Shown: positions 34,561 through 41,791 of the stretch, one piece after another | Position numbering within the stretch: position 1 is the first letter of the stretch | Layout of the letters: every line of letters starts with the position of its first letter | Source: an uncultured Synechococcaceae cyanobacterium | Lineage (GTDB): Bacteria > Cyanobacteriota > Cyanobacteriia > PCC-6307 > Cyanobiaceae | Assembly (NCBI GenBank): GCA_903907855.1 | Contig: CAIVPT010000139.1 | Location: forward strand, 1 to 42,323 | Reading direction: 5' to 3' | DNA: 42,323 bases | The notes under the pieces: generated by a model | Databases searched by the model: none | What the model was told of the DNA's origin: nothing | Seen by the model: only the letters and a program-made list of their open reading frames with translations | Position numbers and translations under genes: made by a program

Positions 34561-35944
34561 GGGAGGGCGGTGCTCCCCAGGAGCGCCCACCGCCCCGGTT
34601 GCGGGGCGGCCGCGCGTCACCCGTGAGCAGGGCCTGTTCCCAGAGTCCGAACTGGCGCAGCAACGCCGCCGCTGCCACCGCCACGCCACCCCCCACAGCC
34701 AGGGCCAGGGGGGTGTGCCACCAGGCGATGGCCAGCAGGGCCACCCAGGGCAGCGTGGCCACCACCGGTTGCCAGCGGCGGATCGCACGCAGGGCGCCGG
34801 AGCAGGCGGCGCAGTGGCGGGTATGGGCCCGCTCCCGCTCCATCAGGGCAAGGCGATCCAGTCGGGGCGGCAGGGGAGCGGAGGGGAAGGGATCACCGCC
34901 GTGGAGATTCACCCAGTCGTGCAAGGCCTGCACGTAGAGATCCGCCCCCGTGGCCAGATGGAAGGCCTGGGTGGCAGCACCGCTCCGGCCCCGACGCTCC
35001 AGCTCCCGCTCCTGCCAATGCAGAAAGATCTGGTCATCTTCGAGAACCGTGTGGTTGCCCAGGTGCTGGAGCCAGAGCGGCCGCAACCGCAGCAGGCGAC
35101 GCGGCCAGGGGGAGCGAAATTGGAAGGGGAAGCGGGCAAACAACCGGCATTCACCCCTGCGGATCGGCGTGGCGTAGACGACGGTGAGAATGCGGCCCAG
35201 GCCGGCGGCCGTCAGGTCGTGCCACATCAGGGCAGGGGCCGCAAAGGTGGTGTGCTGGCTGCCGAGACGACCCTGCCTGGGGCCCTCTTCCCAGAACACT
35301 GTGAACCCCTCAGGCCCGCTTGTGCGTAGCTCGGCCCGCACCGGTGCCGCGTTGGTGCGCTGGCCGACGGTGCCGTGGTGGGTGTAATTGACGTGGCTGA
35401 CGTCGAGGACGTTCTCCAGGAGGGTGAGCGCGTCCATCGGCAGGTCGCGGAAGGTGTCCTGAAGCAGCCAGGGACCATCGCGCTCGTCGTCGATCACCGG
35501 CACGGTGGGCAGGGGAATGGCGGAGGCGGCCGCGGATTCGCCCGCGAACACGAACAACAGACCCTGGGCTTCGGCCGTGGCAAAGCTGCGGCAGGAGGAG
35601 CGCCGCCCGGAGGCGCTGCCGCCGGGTTCGGCCTGGGGAATGCGGCGGCAGAGGCCGTCGCCATCGAAACACCAGCCGTGGTAGGGGCATTCGAGCTGGC
35701 CATCCCCATTGATGCGCCCTTCCGAGAGGGGCACCAGCCGATGGGGGCAGAGATCCGGGAAGGCCCGCCAACGGCCCGACGCTCCTTCCCACCACAGCAC
35801 CAGGTCCTGCTCCAGCAAGGTGAAGGCAGCGGGGCGGGCCCGATCGAGATCGCGCAGAAACGCCACCGGATACCAACGATCCCGCCAGGCCGCGGGCAGA
35901 TGGGCCGGGAAAGGGGCGGCCGCAGACTCGGGGGAAGCACTCAT
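34463..35944 (-). CDS. Rieske oxygenase of the pheophorbide a oxygenase / Tic55 family
   Basis: The 493-residue protein has a Rieske 2Fe-2S site (C66-P-H68 and C86-P-Y-H89) and a mononuclear iron motif ENVLDVSHVNYTHH (Asp181, His184, His189), followed by the PaO-type domain. A CxxC (Cys378, Cys381; HCAACSG) precedes two C-terminal membrane segments (about residues 394-409 and 411-430). This is the layout of plant PaO, Tic55 and PTC52, which oxidise chlorophyll-type tetrapyrroles; plant homologues are membrane-bound and ferredoxin-dependent. The cyanobacterial substrate is unknown. The Pro/Arg/Ser tail (about 444-493) is low-complexity, and its last 31 residues are antisense to the ParB-like gene. 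It is divergent from the UspA gene. Confidence 0.9.
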   Translation of the reverse strand: MSASPESAAAPFPAHLPAAWRDRWYPVAFLRDLDRARPAAFTLLEQDLVLWWEGASGRWRAFPDLCPHRLVPLSEGRINGDGQLECPYHGWCFDGDGLCRRIPQAEPGGSASGRRSSCRSFATAEAQGLLFVFAGESAAASAIPLPTVPVIDDERDGPWLLQDTFRDLPMDALTLLENVLDVSHVNYTHHGTVGQRTNAAPVRAELRTSGPEGFTVFWEEGPRQGRLGSQHTTFAAPALMWHDLTAAGLGRILTVVYATPIRRGECRLFARFPFQFRSPWPRRLLRLRPLWLQHLGNHTVLEDDQIFLHWQERELERRGRSGAATQAFHLATGADLYVQALHDWVNLHGGDPFPSAPLPPRLDRLALMERERAHTRHCAACSGALRAIRRWQPVVATLPWVALLAIAWWHTPLALAVGGGVAVAAAALLRQFGLWEQALLTGDARPPRNRGGGRSWGAPPSLSRRPSSPPDGTLPGSAPAPLPPAAPAPAARS

Positions 35945-36013
35945 GGTCGGATTCTGGAAGGCAAAACCCGAAGCCGTGAGTAGACCGGATCAGAGGCCCA
36001 GCCAGGACGCTCG

Positions 36014-36460
36014 ATGCCCTACACCCACCTTCTCGTCCCGACGGACGGATCGGACCTCTCGGTCAAGGCCACCCATGAAGCGGTGAAGCTGGCCCGCAGC
36101 ACCGGCGCCCGCATCACGGTGATGCACGCCCAGCCACGGCTGCCGCTGCCCGTGATGGGCATGGGAGAAATGCTGGAAGCGAGCACGATCGAGACCCTGA
36201 TCGCCGCCAGTCGCCGCGATTCCGACCGGCTGCTGGAGCAGGCCCGCACGATCGCGGCAGAGGCAGGGATCACGGTGAGTTGTGAACGGGTGGAGAGCGA
36301 CCTGCCCCACAAAGTGATCCTGGAGGCGGCCGCTCGGCTGGGCTGTGATCTGATCGTGATGGGCAGCCATGGCCGGCGGGGCCTGCAGGGGTTGCTGCTG
36401 GGCAGCGAAACCCAGAGGGTGCTGCTGGCGGCCCCCTGTCCCGTGCTGGTGGTGCGCTGA
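36014..36460 (+). CDS. Universal stress protein (UspA family)
   Basis: The 148-residue protein is a single Usp domain. It starts YTHLLVPTDGSDLSVKATHE, has ITVMHAQPRLPLPVMGMGEM and ends with the ATP-binding motif DLIVMGSHGRRGLQGLLLGS (G-x2-G-x9-G-S/T). The complete motif suggests an ATP-binding type rather than the non-binding E. coli UspA type. Usp proteins act in the cytoplasm in stress survival; the precise role varies. It converges on thiD with about 30 bases between. Confidence 0.93.
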   Translation: MPYTHLLVPTDGSDLSVKATHEAVKLARSTGARITVMHAQPRLPLPVMGMGEMLEASTIETLIAASRRDSDRLLEQARTIAAEAGITVSCERVESDLPHKVILEAAARLGCDLIVMGSHGRRGLQGLLLGSETQRVLLAAPCPVLVVR

Positions 36461-36491
36461 GGGGAGCGCAGGCGGGCTAGCCCCCAGCCCA

Positions 36492-37328
36492 TCAGTCTTG
36501 ACCGGCGGCCAGAAGCGCATGCCAGTGGCAGAGGGGACCCTGCCCGGCCCCGATCGCCAGGGAATGGATCAGGCCCCCCTCCACGTAGGCCCGGGCCTGT
36601 AGCACCGCGTCAGCCAGGGGCAGGCCTCGGGCCAGCCAGGCGGTGACCGCAGCGGAGAGGGTGCAGCCGCTGCCATGGGTGTGGGGGGTTGCGACCGGCG
36701 GCCGCCGCAGCCAGCGGCCGCCGCTCTCTTCCAGCAGCCAGTCGCATCCCCGCAGGGCCGGACTGCCGCCGCCCTTGATCAGCACCGCCCGGGGGCCGAG
36801 GGCGGCGATCCGCTCGGCCGCCGCCTCCACATCCCGCTCGCCTTCCAGAGGGCTGCCGACCAGCAGCGAGGCCTCCCGCAGATTGGGGGTGAGCAGATCG
36901 GCCAGGGGCAGCAGGAGAGAGCGCAGGGCGGCGATGGCCTCCGGCTCCAGCAGCACCGCCCCGGTGCGCGACACCATCACCGGATCGATCACCCGCCAGA
37001 GGGGGCGCGAAGCGATGGCGGTGGCGGTGACTTCGATCAGATCGCGGCGCAGCAGCATGCCGGTCTTGAGGGCCGCCACCGGCAGATCGCCGCAGACCGC
37101 TTCAATCTGGGCCGCCAGGGCCTGCGGGGGCAACGCATCCACCCGCTCCACCCCGCAGGTGTTCTGGGCGGTGACACAGGTGAGTGCCGAGCAGCCATGC
37201 ACCTGCAGCAGGGCGAAGGTCTTGAGATCGGCCTGGATGCCAGCGCCTCCTCCTGAGTCGCTGCCGCCGATGGTGAGGACCACCGGGGGGCGCTGCAACC
37301 GGGGCAGCAGCGCTGGGGTTTCGCTCAC
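36492..37328 (-). CDS. thiD: Hydroxymethylpyrimidine / phosphomethylpyrimidine kinase
   Basis: ThiD phosphorylates HMP and HMP-P to give HMP-PP for thiamine synthesis. The 278 residues show the ribokinase-fold signatures: [95 protein letters not shown] and the nucleotide/anion-hole motif [20 protein letters not shown]. Its ATG overlaps the stop of the upstream membrane gene by four bases (37325-37328), so the two are cotranscribed. Confidence 0.95.
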   Translation of the reverse strand: MSETPALLPRLQRPPVVLTIGGSDSGGGAGIQADLKTFALLQVHGCSALTCVTAQNTCGVERVDALPPQALAAQIEAVCGDLPVAALKTGMLLRRDLIEVTATAIASRPLWRVIDPVMVSRTGAVLLEPEAIAALRSLLLPLADLLTPNLREASLLVGSPLEGERDVEAAAERIAALGPRAVLIKGGGSPALRGCDWLLEESGGRWLRRPPVATPHTHGSGCTLSAAVTAWLARGLPLADAVLQARAYVEGGLIHSLAIGAGQGPLCHWHALLAAGQD

Positions 37329-38218
37329 GGGCGAGGGTCGCGGTCGCCATCAGCCCTGGGATTCTCCCCAGAGGAGGAGGTGCCCCGGGAGCGGCTGAGC
37401 TCCCTCAGGTACTCGGCGTTGGAGCCGCTGGTGCGCCGACCGGTGCTCTTGGCCGGGGTCTCCCCGCGGCGACGGTTCCGGCGGAATCGCAGCAACCACA
37501 TATCCAGGAGGCTCAGCGGCTTGCCGGGCAGGAAGGCAGCCGCCGAGAAGGCGCCGGCATAGGCCACGGAAGAAACCAGAACGCGCACACTCTCCTGCAC
37601 CAGCTGCCAGAGGCGATCTGGGGGAAGGCCTTCGAGGCGCTGGCGCACGGTGTTCTCAGCGGTCTCGAGGCCGGCCAGGATCTGGGGGCGGATGGCCTCA
37701 ATCGGGCGGGTGGCATCCGAGGGGGGCAGGTCTGGACCCTGAAGCACCTTCAGCCGTGATTGAAGCTCGGCGGTGCTGCCCGCCTGCTTGACGGCCTGCC
37801 GCATGACAGTGATCCGATCAATGGCTGTCTTGAGCTGGCGGCTCTGGCCACGACTGGCGCTGCTCACGCCGTTCCATACGGCGTAGGCCTGGAGGGGAAT
37901 GAGCAACAGGTAGCCGATGGCCGCGGCGGCGGCGAGGGCGGCAATGCGATCCCGCCGAGCCCGTAACCGGCCGCTACCAGGATGCAGAACACCGGCCAGC
38001 CACATCAGCACGACCCCGAGCACAGGGATCGTGCCGTTGTTCACCAGCGCACCGGTGACCCGAAGCTGCCAGGTCGGATCCAGCAGGCGCGGAGGCAAGG
38101 CGGCAGCGATGACAACCGCCGCAAAAACAACGAACAACGCTGTGGCGATTCTCGCCAGCATGCGTCCGACGGATTCACGATCGCTGTCGAGCGTGGGTGT
38201 GCTGGGGGAGGATGACAA
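37325..38218 (-). CDS. HpsJ-like membrane protein
   Basis: The 297-residue protein resembles cyanobacterial proteins named HpsJ, after a hormogonium polysaccharide secretion gene. Membrane segments are [19 protein letters not shown] (about residues 26-44), [16 protein letters not shown] (about 63-78), [20 protein letters not shown] (about 93-112) and [20 protein letters not shown] (about 211-230). A soluble helical loop (residues about 120-205) lies between spans 3 and 4 and contains [20 protein letters not shown]. The basic cytoplasmic tail has [13 protein letters not shown]. The family name rests on recall of [20 protein letters not shown], and a polysaccharide role is not shown here. It overlaps thiD by ATGA. 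Confidence 0.65.
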   Translation of the reverse strand: MSSSPSTPTLDSDRESVGRMLARIATALFVVFAAVVIAAALPPRLLDPTWQLRVTGALVNNGTIPVLGVVLMWLAGVLHPGSGRLRARRDRIAALAAAAAIGYLLLIPLQAYAVWNGVSSASRGQSRQLKTAIDRITVMRQAVKQAGSTAELQSRLKVLQGPDLPPSDATRPIEAIRPQILAGLETAENTVRQRLEGLPPDRLWQLVQESVRVLVSSVAYAGAFSAAAFLPGKPLSLLDMWLLRFRRNRRRGETPAKSTGRRTSGSNAEYLRELSRSRGTSSSGENPRADGDRDPRP

Positions 38219-38268
38219 GAGGAAACGGTGGACGCTCGGCTAAAGATTATGGGAGAGCAGGCAGATTG

Positions 38269-39606
38269 TCAGCGCGCTGGCAGGAGCACCTTGCCAGGAT
38301 CCGTTACCTCCCAGAGACCGCCGACCTCGCGAAGCATGGCCGGGAGGATCAGCTGGGGTCGCTCGATCGAATCGGGCGTGGTCTGAAAGAGATTTGGCTC
38401 AATCGCAGCCTCAACAAACCGATCGAGAGTGTCGATGGTGGGAAACAACCAGGCGTCTCCTTCGACCATCACCAGCAAGAAGCGACCACCCCGGGCCACC
38501 ATGCGCAGGCGCGGGGACACGTACCCATACCCAACACCTCCGTCCTCCGGGGGAGGGGCAATGTCGAGCTCCACGCAGGTGACGCCTTCGATCGGGGACT
38601 GGCCGCGGCTGTTGATCGCCACGATCAGGGCGTCGAGGCCAGGACCTGGCTGGGGTCGCCAGACATCGGGGCCGGCATCGGCGAGCGGAGCCGCTTCCGG
38701 ATCGGGGCGCTCGGAGAGAAGGCTGACGGATGAGGGGGCTTCGGCGAGCTGGGGCCGAAACGGTATTGGGGCCTCCGGAGCCGCGGGCGGCGCGTAGGAG
38801 AGGGGCGATGCGGTGGGGGAAGGCAGGGGCGGGGGCGCGGGTCGCGATGAAGAGGCGTCGTCAAGCTGCCTGCGGCCATCCGGCTGGGGGATGGGGCGCG
38901 GCCGGGAGCGGCCCGGAGGGGAAGGGGGGGAGAAGTGAGGCAGCTCGGGGGGTGGCCCGCTGATGGGGGAAGGCCCGTGAGGGGGGTCCGCAACTGGGGT
39001 CAGGGATGGGGAGGCAGGCGGCTCATACCTGGGGGCAGGCGGCTCATACCTGGGGGCAGGCGGCTCGTAGGTGGGGACTGCCTGCGTAAAGGAAGGGGGA
39101 GGCATCGGGGCTTGGCGATCCCGTTGGGACAGTTCGCCACGGAGAACGGTGATCTCCTGCTCCAGATCGCGCAGGTTTCTTGCCATCTGGGCAAGATCAG
39201 CCGTGCTGCGGTCGCGCCGCTCGTGCAATCGACGGGTCTGGTCCCGAAGACTGGAGAACTCCTCGCGCAGGCCCGGAAAGCGCCAATACACAAAACCGAC
39301 GCCCCCAGCCCCCATCAGAAGGGAAAACACGCCTGTCCACTCCCAGATACTGCCGGGGAGGAGGCGGAAGAATGGGGCTGAATCAGCGGGAGCTGGACGG
39401 TTCGCTGCCGGGGGGCGGATCGACGGCCACAGGCGGTCGTCTACAGGGTTGCAACCGCCGAGAACCAGGAGCACGGCGGCCGAAACCACAGACGAACCGA
39501 CCCACCTGCGGAGCCTCGGGGGTGCACTGGGTAGCGTCCAGGGCTGACCCATCCTTCCCGTTCGCAGTGGAGGAGGCAGGGTCATCAACCAGCGCGAACT
39601 GTGCAT
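38269..39606 (-). CDS. Proline-rich membrane or lipoprotein-like hypothetical protein
   Basis: The 445-residue protein is not recognised. From the N-terminus it has a basic leader and a hydrophobic stretch ending LLVLGGCNPVDD, which could be a lipobox (Gly-Gly-Cys). A second hydrophobic segment follows (SIWEWTGVFSLLMGAGGVGF, about residues 85-104), then a coiled-coil-like region (LREEFSSLRDQTRRLHERRD and LAQMARNLRDLEQEITVLRG). A long Pro/Ser-rich linker (about 165-300) includes the YEPPAPR repeats. The folded C-terminal domain (about 325-445) contains LDALIVAINSRGQSPIEGVT, RFLLVMVEGDAWLFPTIDTL and LILPAMLREVGGLWEVTDPG. A start at 39585 (MTLPPP) is also possible. An AAGGG lies seven bases before the ATG used. 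Confidence 0.65.
   Translation of the reverse strand: MHSSRWLMTLPPPLRTGRMGQPWTLPSAPPRLRRWVGSSVVSAAVLLVLGGCNPVDDRLWPSIRPPAANRPAPADSAPFFRLLPGSIWEWTGVFSLLMGAGGVGFVYWRFPGLREEFSSLRDQTRRLHERRDRSTADLAQMARNLRDLEQEITVLRGELSQRDRQAPMPPPSFTQAVPTYEPPAPRYEPPAPRYEPPASPSLTPVADPPHGPSPISGPPPELPHFSPPSPPGRSRPRPIPQPDGRRQLDDASSSRPAPPPLPSPTASPLSYAPPAAPEAPIPFRPQLAEAPSSVSLLSERPDPEAAPLADAGPDVWRPQPGPGLDALIVAINSRGQSPIEGVTCVELDIAPPPEDGGVGYGYVSPRLRMVARGGRFLLVMVEGDAWLFPTIDTLDRFVEAAIEPNLFQTTPDSIERPQLILPAMLREVGGLWEVTDPGKVLLPAR
39014..39076. repeat. Three tandem 21-base repeats inside the proline-rich gene
   Basis: GCAGGCGGCTCATACCTGGG plus one G is repeated exactly at 39014-39034 and 39035-39055; a third copy at 39056-39076 has three changes. 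On the minus strand each copy encodes seven residues of the YEPPAPR type, giving three tyrosines in a proline linker. The two identical copies suggest recent duplication. Confidence 0.9.
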
Positions 39607-39667
39607 GGAAATCCCTTATAAACCAGTAGCCCCGGGTTGTCCATCCAGGCGCTTTCGCTAGTGGCCT

Positions 39668-39871
39668 TCAGAGGCCAGCCGTTCCGAAGAAGCCCTTGCT
39701 CTGCAGCCACGCCCCGAGCAGCAGCATGGGACCAAAAACGGCAAGGGCGATCTGCAGCTTCACCACCAGCGCATCCCGTTGAGCGCGGGAAGGGGAAGGG
39801 CCCGAGGCGGCCGGACGCGCGATGGGTCTGCGGGAGGGCATCGGGGGCCTGGAGCTCGGTATGGGCCCCAT
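39668..39871 (-). CDS. Small membrane protein following the Nif11-like gene
   Basis: The 67-residue protein has a Pro/Arg/Ser-rich N-terminal half (SSRPPMPSRRPIARPAASG), then one hydrophobic segment (VKLQIALAVFGPMLLLGAWL, about residues 37-56) and a short end (QSKGFFGTAGL). No family is recognised. It starts nine bases after the stop of the Nif11-like gene, so the pair is probably an operon. An internal ATG (MPSRRPIARP) could be the true start. The basic N-terminus should remain cytoplasmic. Confidence 0.55.
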   Translation of the reverse strand: MGPIPSSRPPMPSRRPIARPAASGPSPSRAQRDALVVKLQIALAVFGPMLLLGAWLQSKGFFGTAGL

Positions 39872-39880
39872 GCTGCCCCC

Positions 39881-40093
39881 TCAGGCGACCCGGCTGTGGG
39901 GGCCAAGACCGGAGGCAGACTCCTGCTGGTGCAATAGCCAGGCCCGACGCAGATCGATGCGATGGATGGCGTATCCCAGCCGGCGGGCCGCGAGCACCAG
40001 CTCCGCCCTGGAGCGGCACCGGCGAAGCGATCGGCGGATGACCCCATCGCGCTCGGCCTCCTCCACCAGCCGTGCCAGTTCCCCCAGACCCAT
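39881..40093 (-). CDS. Nif11-domain protein without a recognisable core peptide
   Basis: From the ATG at 40093 the product has 70 residues: GLGELARLVEEAERDGVIRR, SLRRCRSRAELVLAARRLGY and AIHRIDLRRAWLLHQQES. This fits the Nif11 pattern of two helices, with the conserved A-x-x-L-G-Y followed by a loop and an Asp-Leu helix start. In picocyanobacteria Nif11 domains serve as leader peptides for prochlorosin-type lanthipeptides, but stand-alone forms also exist. Here no Gly-Gly site or Cys/Ser/Thr-rich core follows, and no modifying enzyme is in the window. An upstream ATG (40201) would add 36 unrelated residues. Confidence 0.6.
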   Translation of the reverse strand: MGLGELARLVEEAERDGVIRRSLRRCRSRAELVLAARRLGYAIHRIDLRRAWLLHQQESASGLGPHSRVA

Positions 40094-40266
40094 GGCTGCT
40101 GCGCGGAAGGTGCTGGGGGCACTGTGGCAGCGGCGGCCGGAATCGCCCACGTCCCCCCGATCCGGTTGCATTCCGTCAGATCTTGACGGCGCCACGGTCA
40201 TGATCCGGTCACATCGGCGGGATGAAGTGTGGGCACCCCGTCAGGGGCTCCTCCGAATCGACCCCC

Positions 40267-40683
40267 ATGTCCAGCTCCCGCCGCCTGCGGATCGCCGCCC
40301 TGCTCGGCGCCGCCGCCGCCTCCTTGCCCCCGGCCGCCCTGGCCGCCCCCGGCACCTGGCTCTACGACTACGACCGCAACGCCAACGCCCAGCCGCCGGC
40401 CCGACTGCAGGCTCCGCCACCCGTACGCGGCGGCTCCTGGGCCTACGGCCCGGGCGGTGGTGCCGTCCCCGTCCCCGCCGAACCCCTGGATCCAGCCCAG
40501 GCTGAGGCCCTGATGGCCCAACGCTGCAACATCGGACGGCTGGTGGGCGGACTGATGGGGGGCGGCCTCGGCTACGCGGCTTCGCGCCAGGACGGCCGCA
40601 GCTGGGCGGTACCGCTGGGCGCACTGCTCGGTCAGCAGATGGGCTGCAGCATCGGCGCGGGGCGTGGGCCTAGGCCCTGGTGA
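40267..40683 (+). CDS. Exported glycine-zipper protein
   Basis: The 138-residue protein has a signal peptide (RRLRIAALLGAAAASLPPAA with a cut after ALA), a Pro/Gly-rich middle and a C-terminal glycine zipper (LVGGLMGGGLGYAASRQDGR and WAVPLGALLGQQMGCSIGAG). This layout recalls outer-membrane or periplasmic 17-kDa-type glycine-zipper proteins; function unknown. Two Cys (QRCNIG and MGCSIG) flank the zipper and could form a disulfide. The ATG at 40267 fits the signal peptide; an in-frame ATG at 40222 would add 15 residues in front. It is divergent from the Nif11-like gene. Confidence 0.7.
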   Translation: MSSSRRLRIAALLGAAAASLPPAALAAPGTWLYDYDRNANAQPPARLQAPPPVRGGSWAYGPGGGAVPVPAEPLDPAQAEALMAQRCNIGRLVGGLMGGGLGYAASRQDGRSWAVPLGALLGQQMGCSIGAGRGPRPW

Positions 40684-40769
40684 TGGGAGCCGAGGGGGGG
40701 CGAACTGTGCGAGTTCTGACCCTATTTGTTCGTTTTCCGCCCCCTCGCCGCCGGGCGAAAGCCCCAGAC

Positions 40770-40786
40770 TTCTTTGGCGCAAAGAA
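40770..40786. promoter_or_regulatory. Perfect inverted repeat upstream of the AraC-type gene
   Basis: TTCTTTG (40770-40776) and CAAAGAA (40780-40786) are perfectly inverted around GCG. The site lies about 30-47 bases before the proposed start of the AraC-type regulator. It could be its own operator or a small RNA hairpin; there is no T-run for a terminator. Confidence 0.4.
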
Positions 40787-40816
40787 ACGTCCACAGCCTT
40801 GCCCCATTCCGGCACA

Positions 40817-41722
40817 GTGTCCCTCGAGAGACCCTCATCGGTCGCGCCCGCGGAGTCCCAATCAGCCGCTACCACCGCGTGGCTACGAATCGGGAATCAT
40901 CGGTTAACTCCCTCCCGGTTTGGGGACATCGGCGACGTCACTGTCATCGTGAGCCCCAAGGCCCCCCTTTTGGGTCGCCTTGGGGACCATTCCTACCATC
41001 TGGAGCCCCCGTTCGCGGCGCTCTACCTGCCCGATCAGCTGGCCTCGCGCACGACCCTGCAGGAGTTCGATGGGGTGGTGCTGCGGCTGGAGAGCCAGCG
41101 GCTGGAGCGCGCGGCGGCTCTCTTGAGCCACCAGGCCTGGAGCGCCCGACGGTTCGGGGCCCTGCTCCAGGAGCCGGTGGCACTGCACGGTGAGGGATCT
41201 GGTCACCAGCAGGTGCGGAGGCTGGTGGCGGTGGCCCGCCTTCTGGATCCATCCCAGGGCGGCACGCCCGAAGACACCCGGCTTCTGGGGCTTGATGAGG
41301 TATTGGATCGTCTCGTGGTGCTGTCCTTCTGGGGAGAACGCATCCTCAGCGATTTCGAGCGGGGGGGAAGCGGCGGCGGTGATCGCGAATCGATCCTCGA
41401 TGACCTGGTGAACTGGATCCGCGCCAACAGCCATCGCCCCCTGCACCTGGCGGAACTGGAGCAGCGCAGCGGCTATTCCGAGCGCAGCCTGCGCAATGCC
41501 TTCCAGGAACGCTTTGGCTGTCCCCCCAAACAATGGATCCGCCGTACGCGGATGGAATCGGCCCGGCGCCGGCTGCTGGATCCCTCGCCCGGCGACTCGG
41601 TGTCGTCAATCGCCCTGGATCACGGCTACCAGCACGTGAGCCAGTTCAGCCGCGATTTCCGTTGCGTCTTCGGCCAGCGGCCCTCGCTGGTGATGCGCCA
41701 GGCGCGCCGCACCCTTGCCTGA
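40817..41722 (+). CDS. AraC-family transcriptional regulator
   Basis: The C-terminal 100 residues form the AraC/XylS double helix-turn-helix. LHLAELEQRSGYSERSLRNA is the first HTH, FQERFGCPPKQWIRRTRMES leads to the long linking helix, and VSSIALDHGYQHVSQFSRDF with FRCVFGQRPS is the second HTH with its conserved end. The N-terminal part (about residues 20-190) has a strand-rich segment (HSYHLEPPFAALYLPDQLAS) and a helical one (LDEVLDRLVVLSFWGERILS) that may bind a ligand or partner; the effector is unknown. The start is uncertain: GTG at 40817 gives 301 residues. The frame is open further upstream, overlapping the glycine-zipper gene's end. Confidence 0.85.
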   Translation: MSLERPSSVAPAESQSAATTAWLRIGNHRLTPSRFGDIGDVTVIVSPKAPLLGRLGDHSYHLEPPFAALYLPDQLASRTTLQEFDGVVLRLESQRLERAAALLSHQAWSARRFGALLQEPVALHGEGSGHQQVRRLVAVARLLDPSQGGTPEDTRLLGLDEVLDRLVVLSFWGERILSDFERGGSGGGDRESILDDLVNWIRANSHRPLHLAELEQRSGYSERSLRNAFQERFGCPPKQWIRRTRMESARRRLLDPSPGDSVSSIALDHGYQHVSQFSRDFRCVFGQRPSLVMRQARRTLA

Positions 41723-41739
41723 TCGGGGGTCCCTGGCCG

Positions 41740-41761
41740 GGGGGCCCGGATCGGGGCCCCC
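41740..41761. terminator. GC-rich hairpin between convergent genes
   Basis: GGGGGCCC (41740-41747) pairs with GGGCCCCC (41754-41761) around a six-base loop, in the gap between the AraC-type gene and the convergent right-edge gene. No T-run follows, so terminator function is only plausible. Confidence 0.4.
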
Positions 41762-41791
41762 AGACAACGGCTCAGGGCGCGGCGGGCAGGC

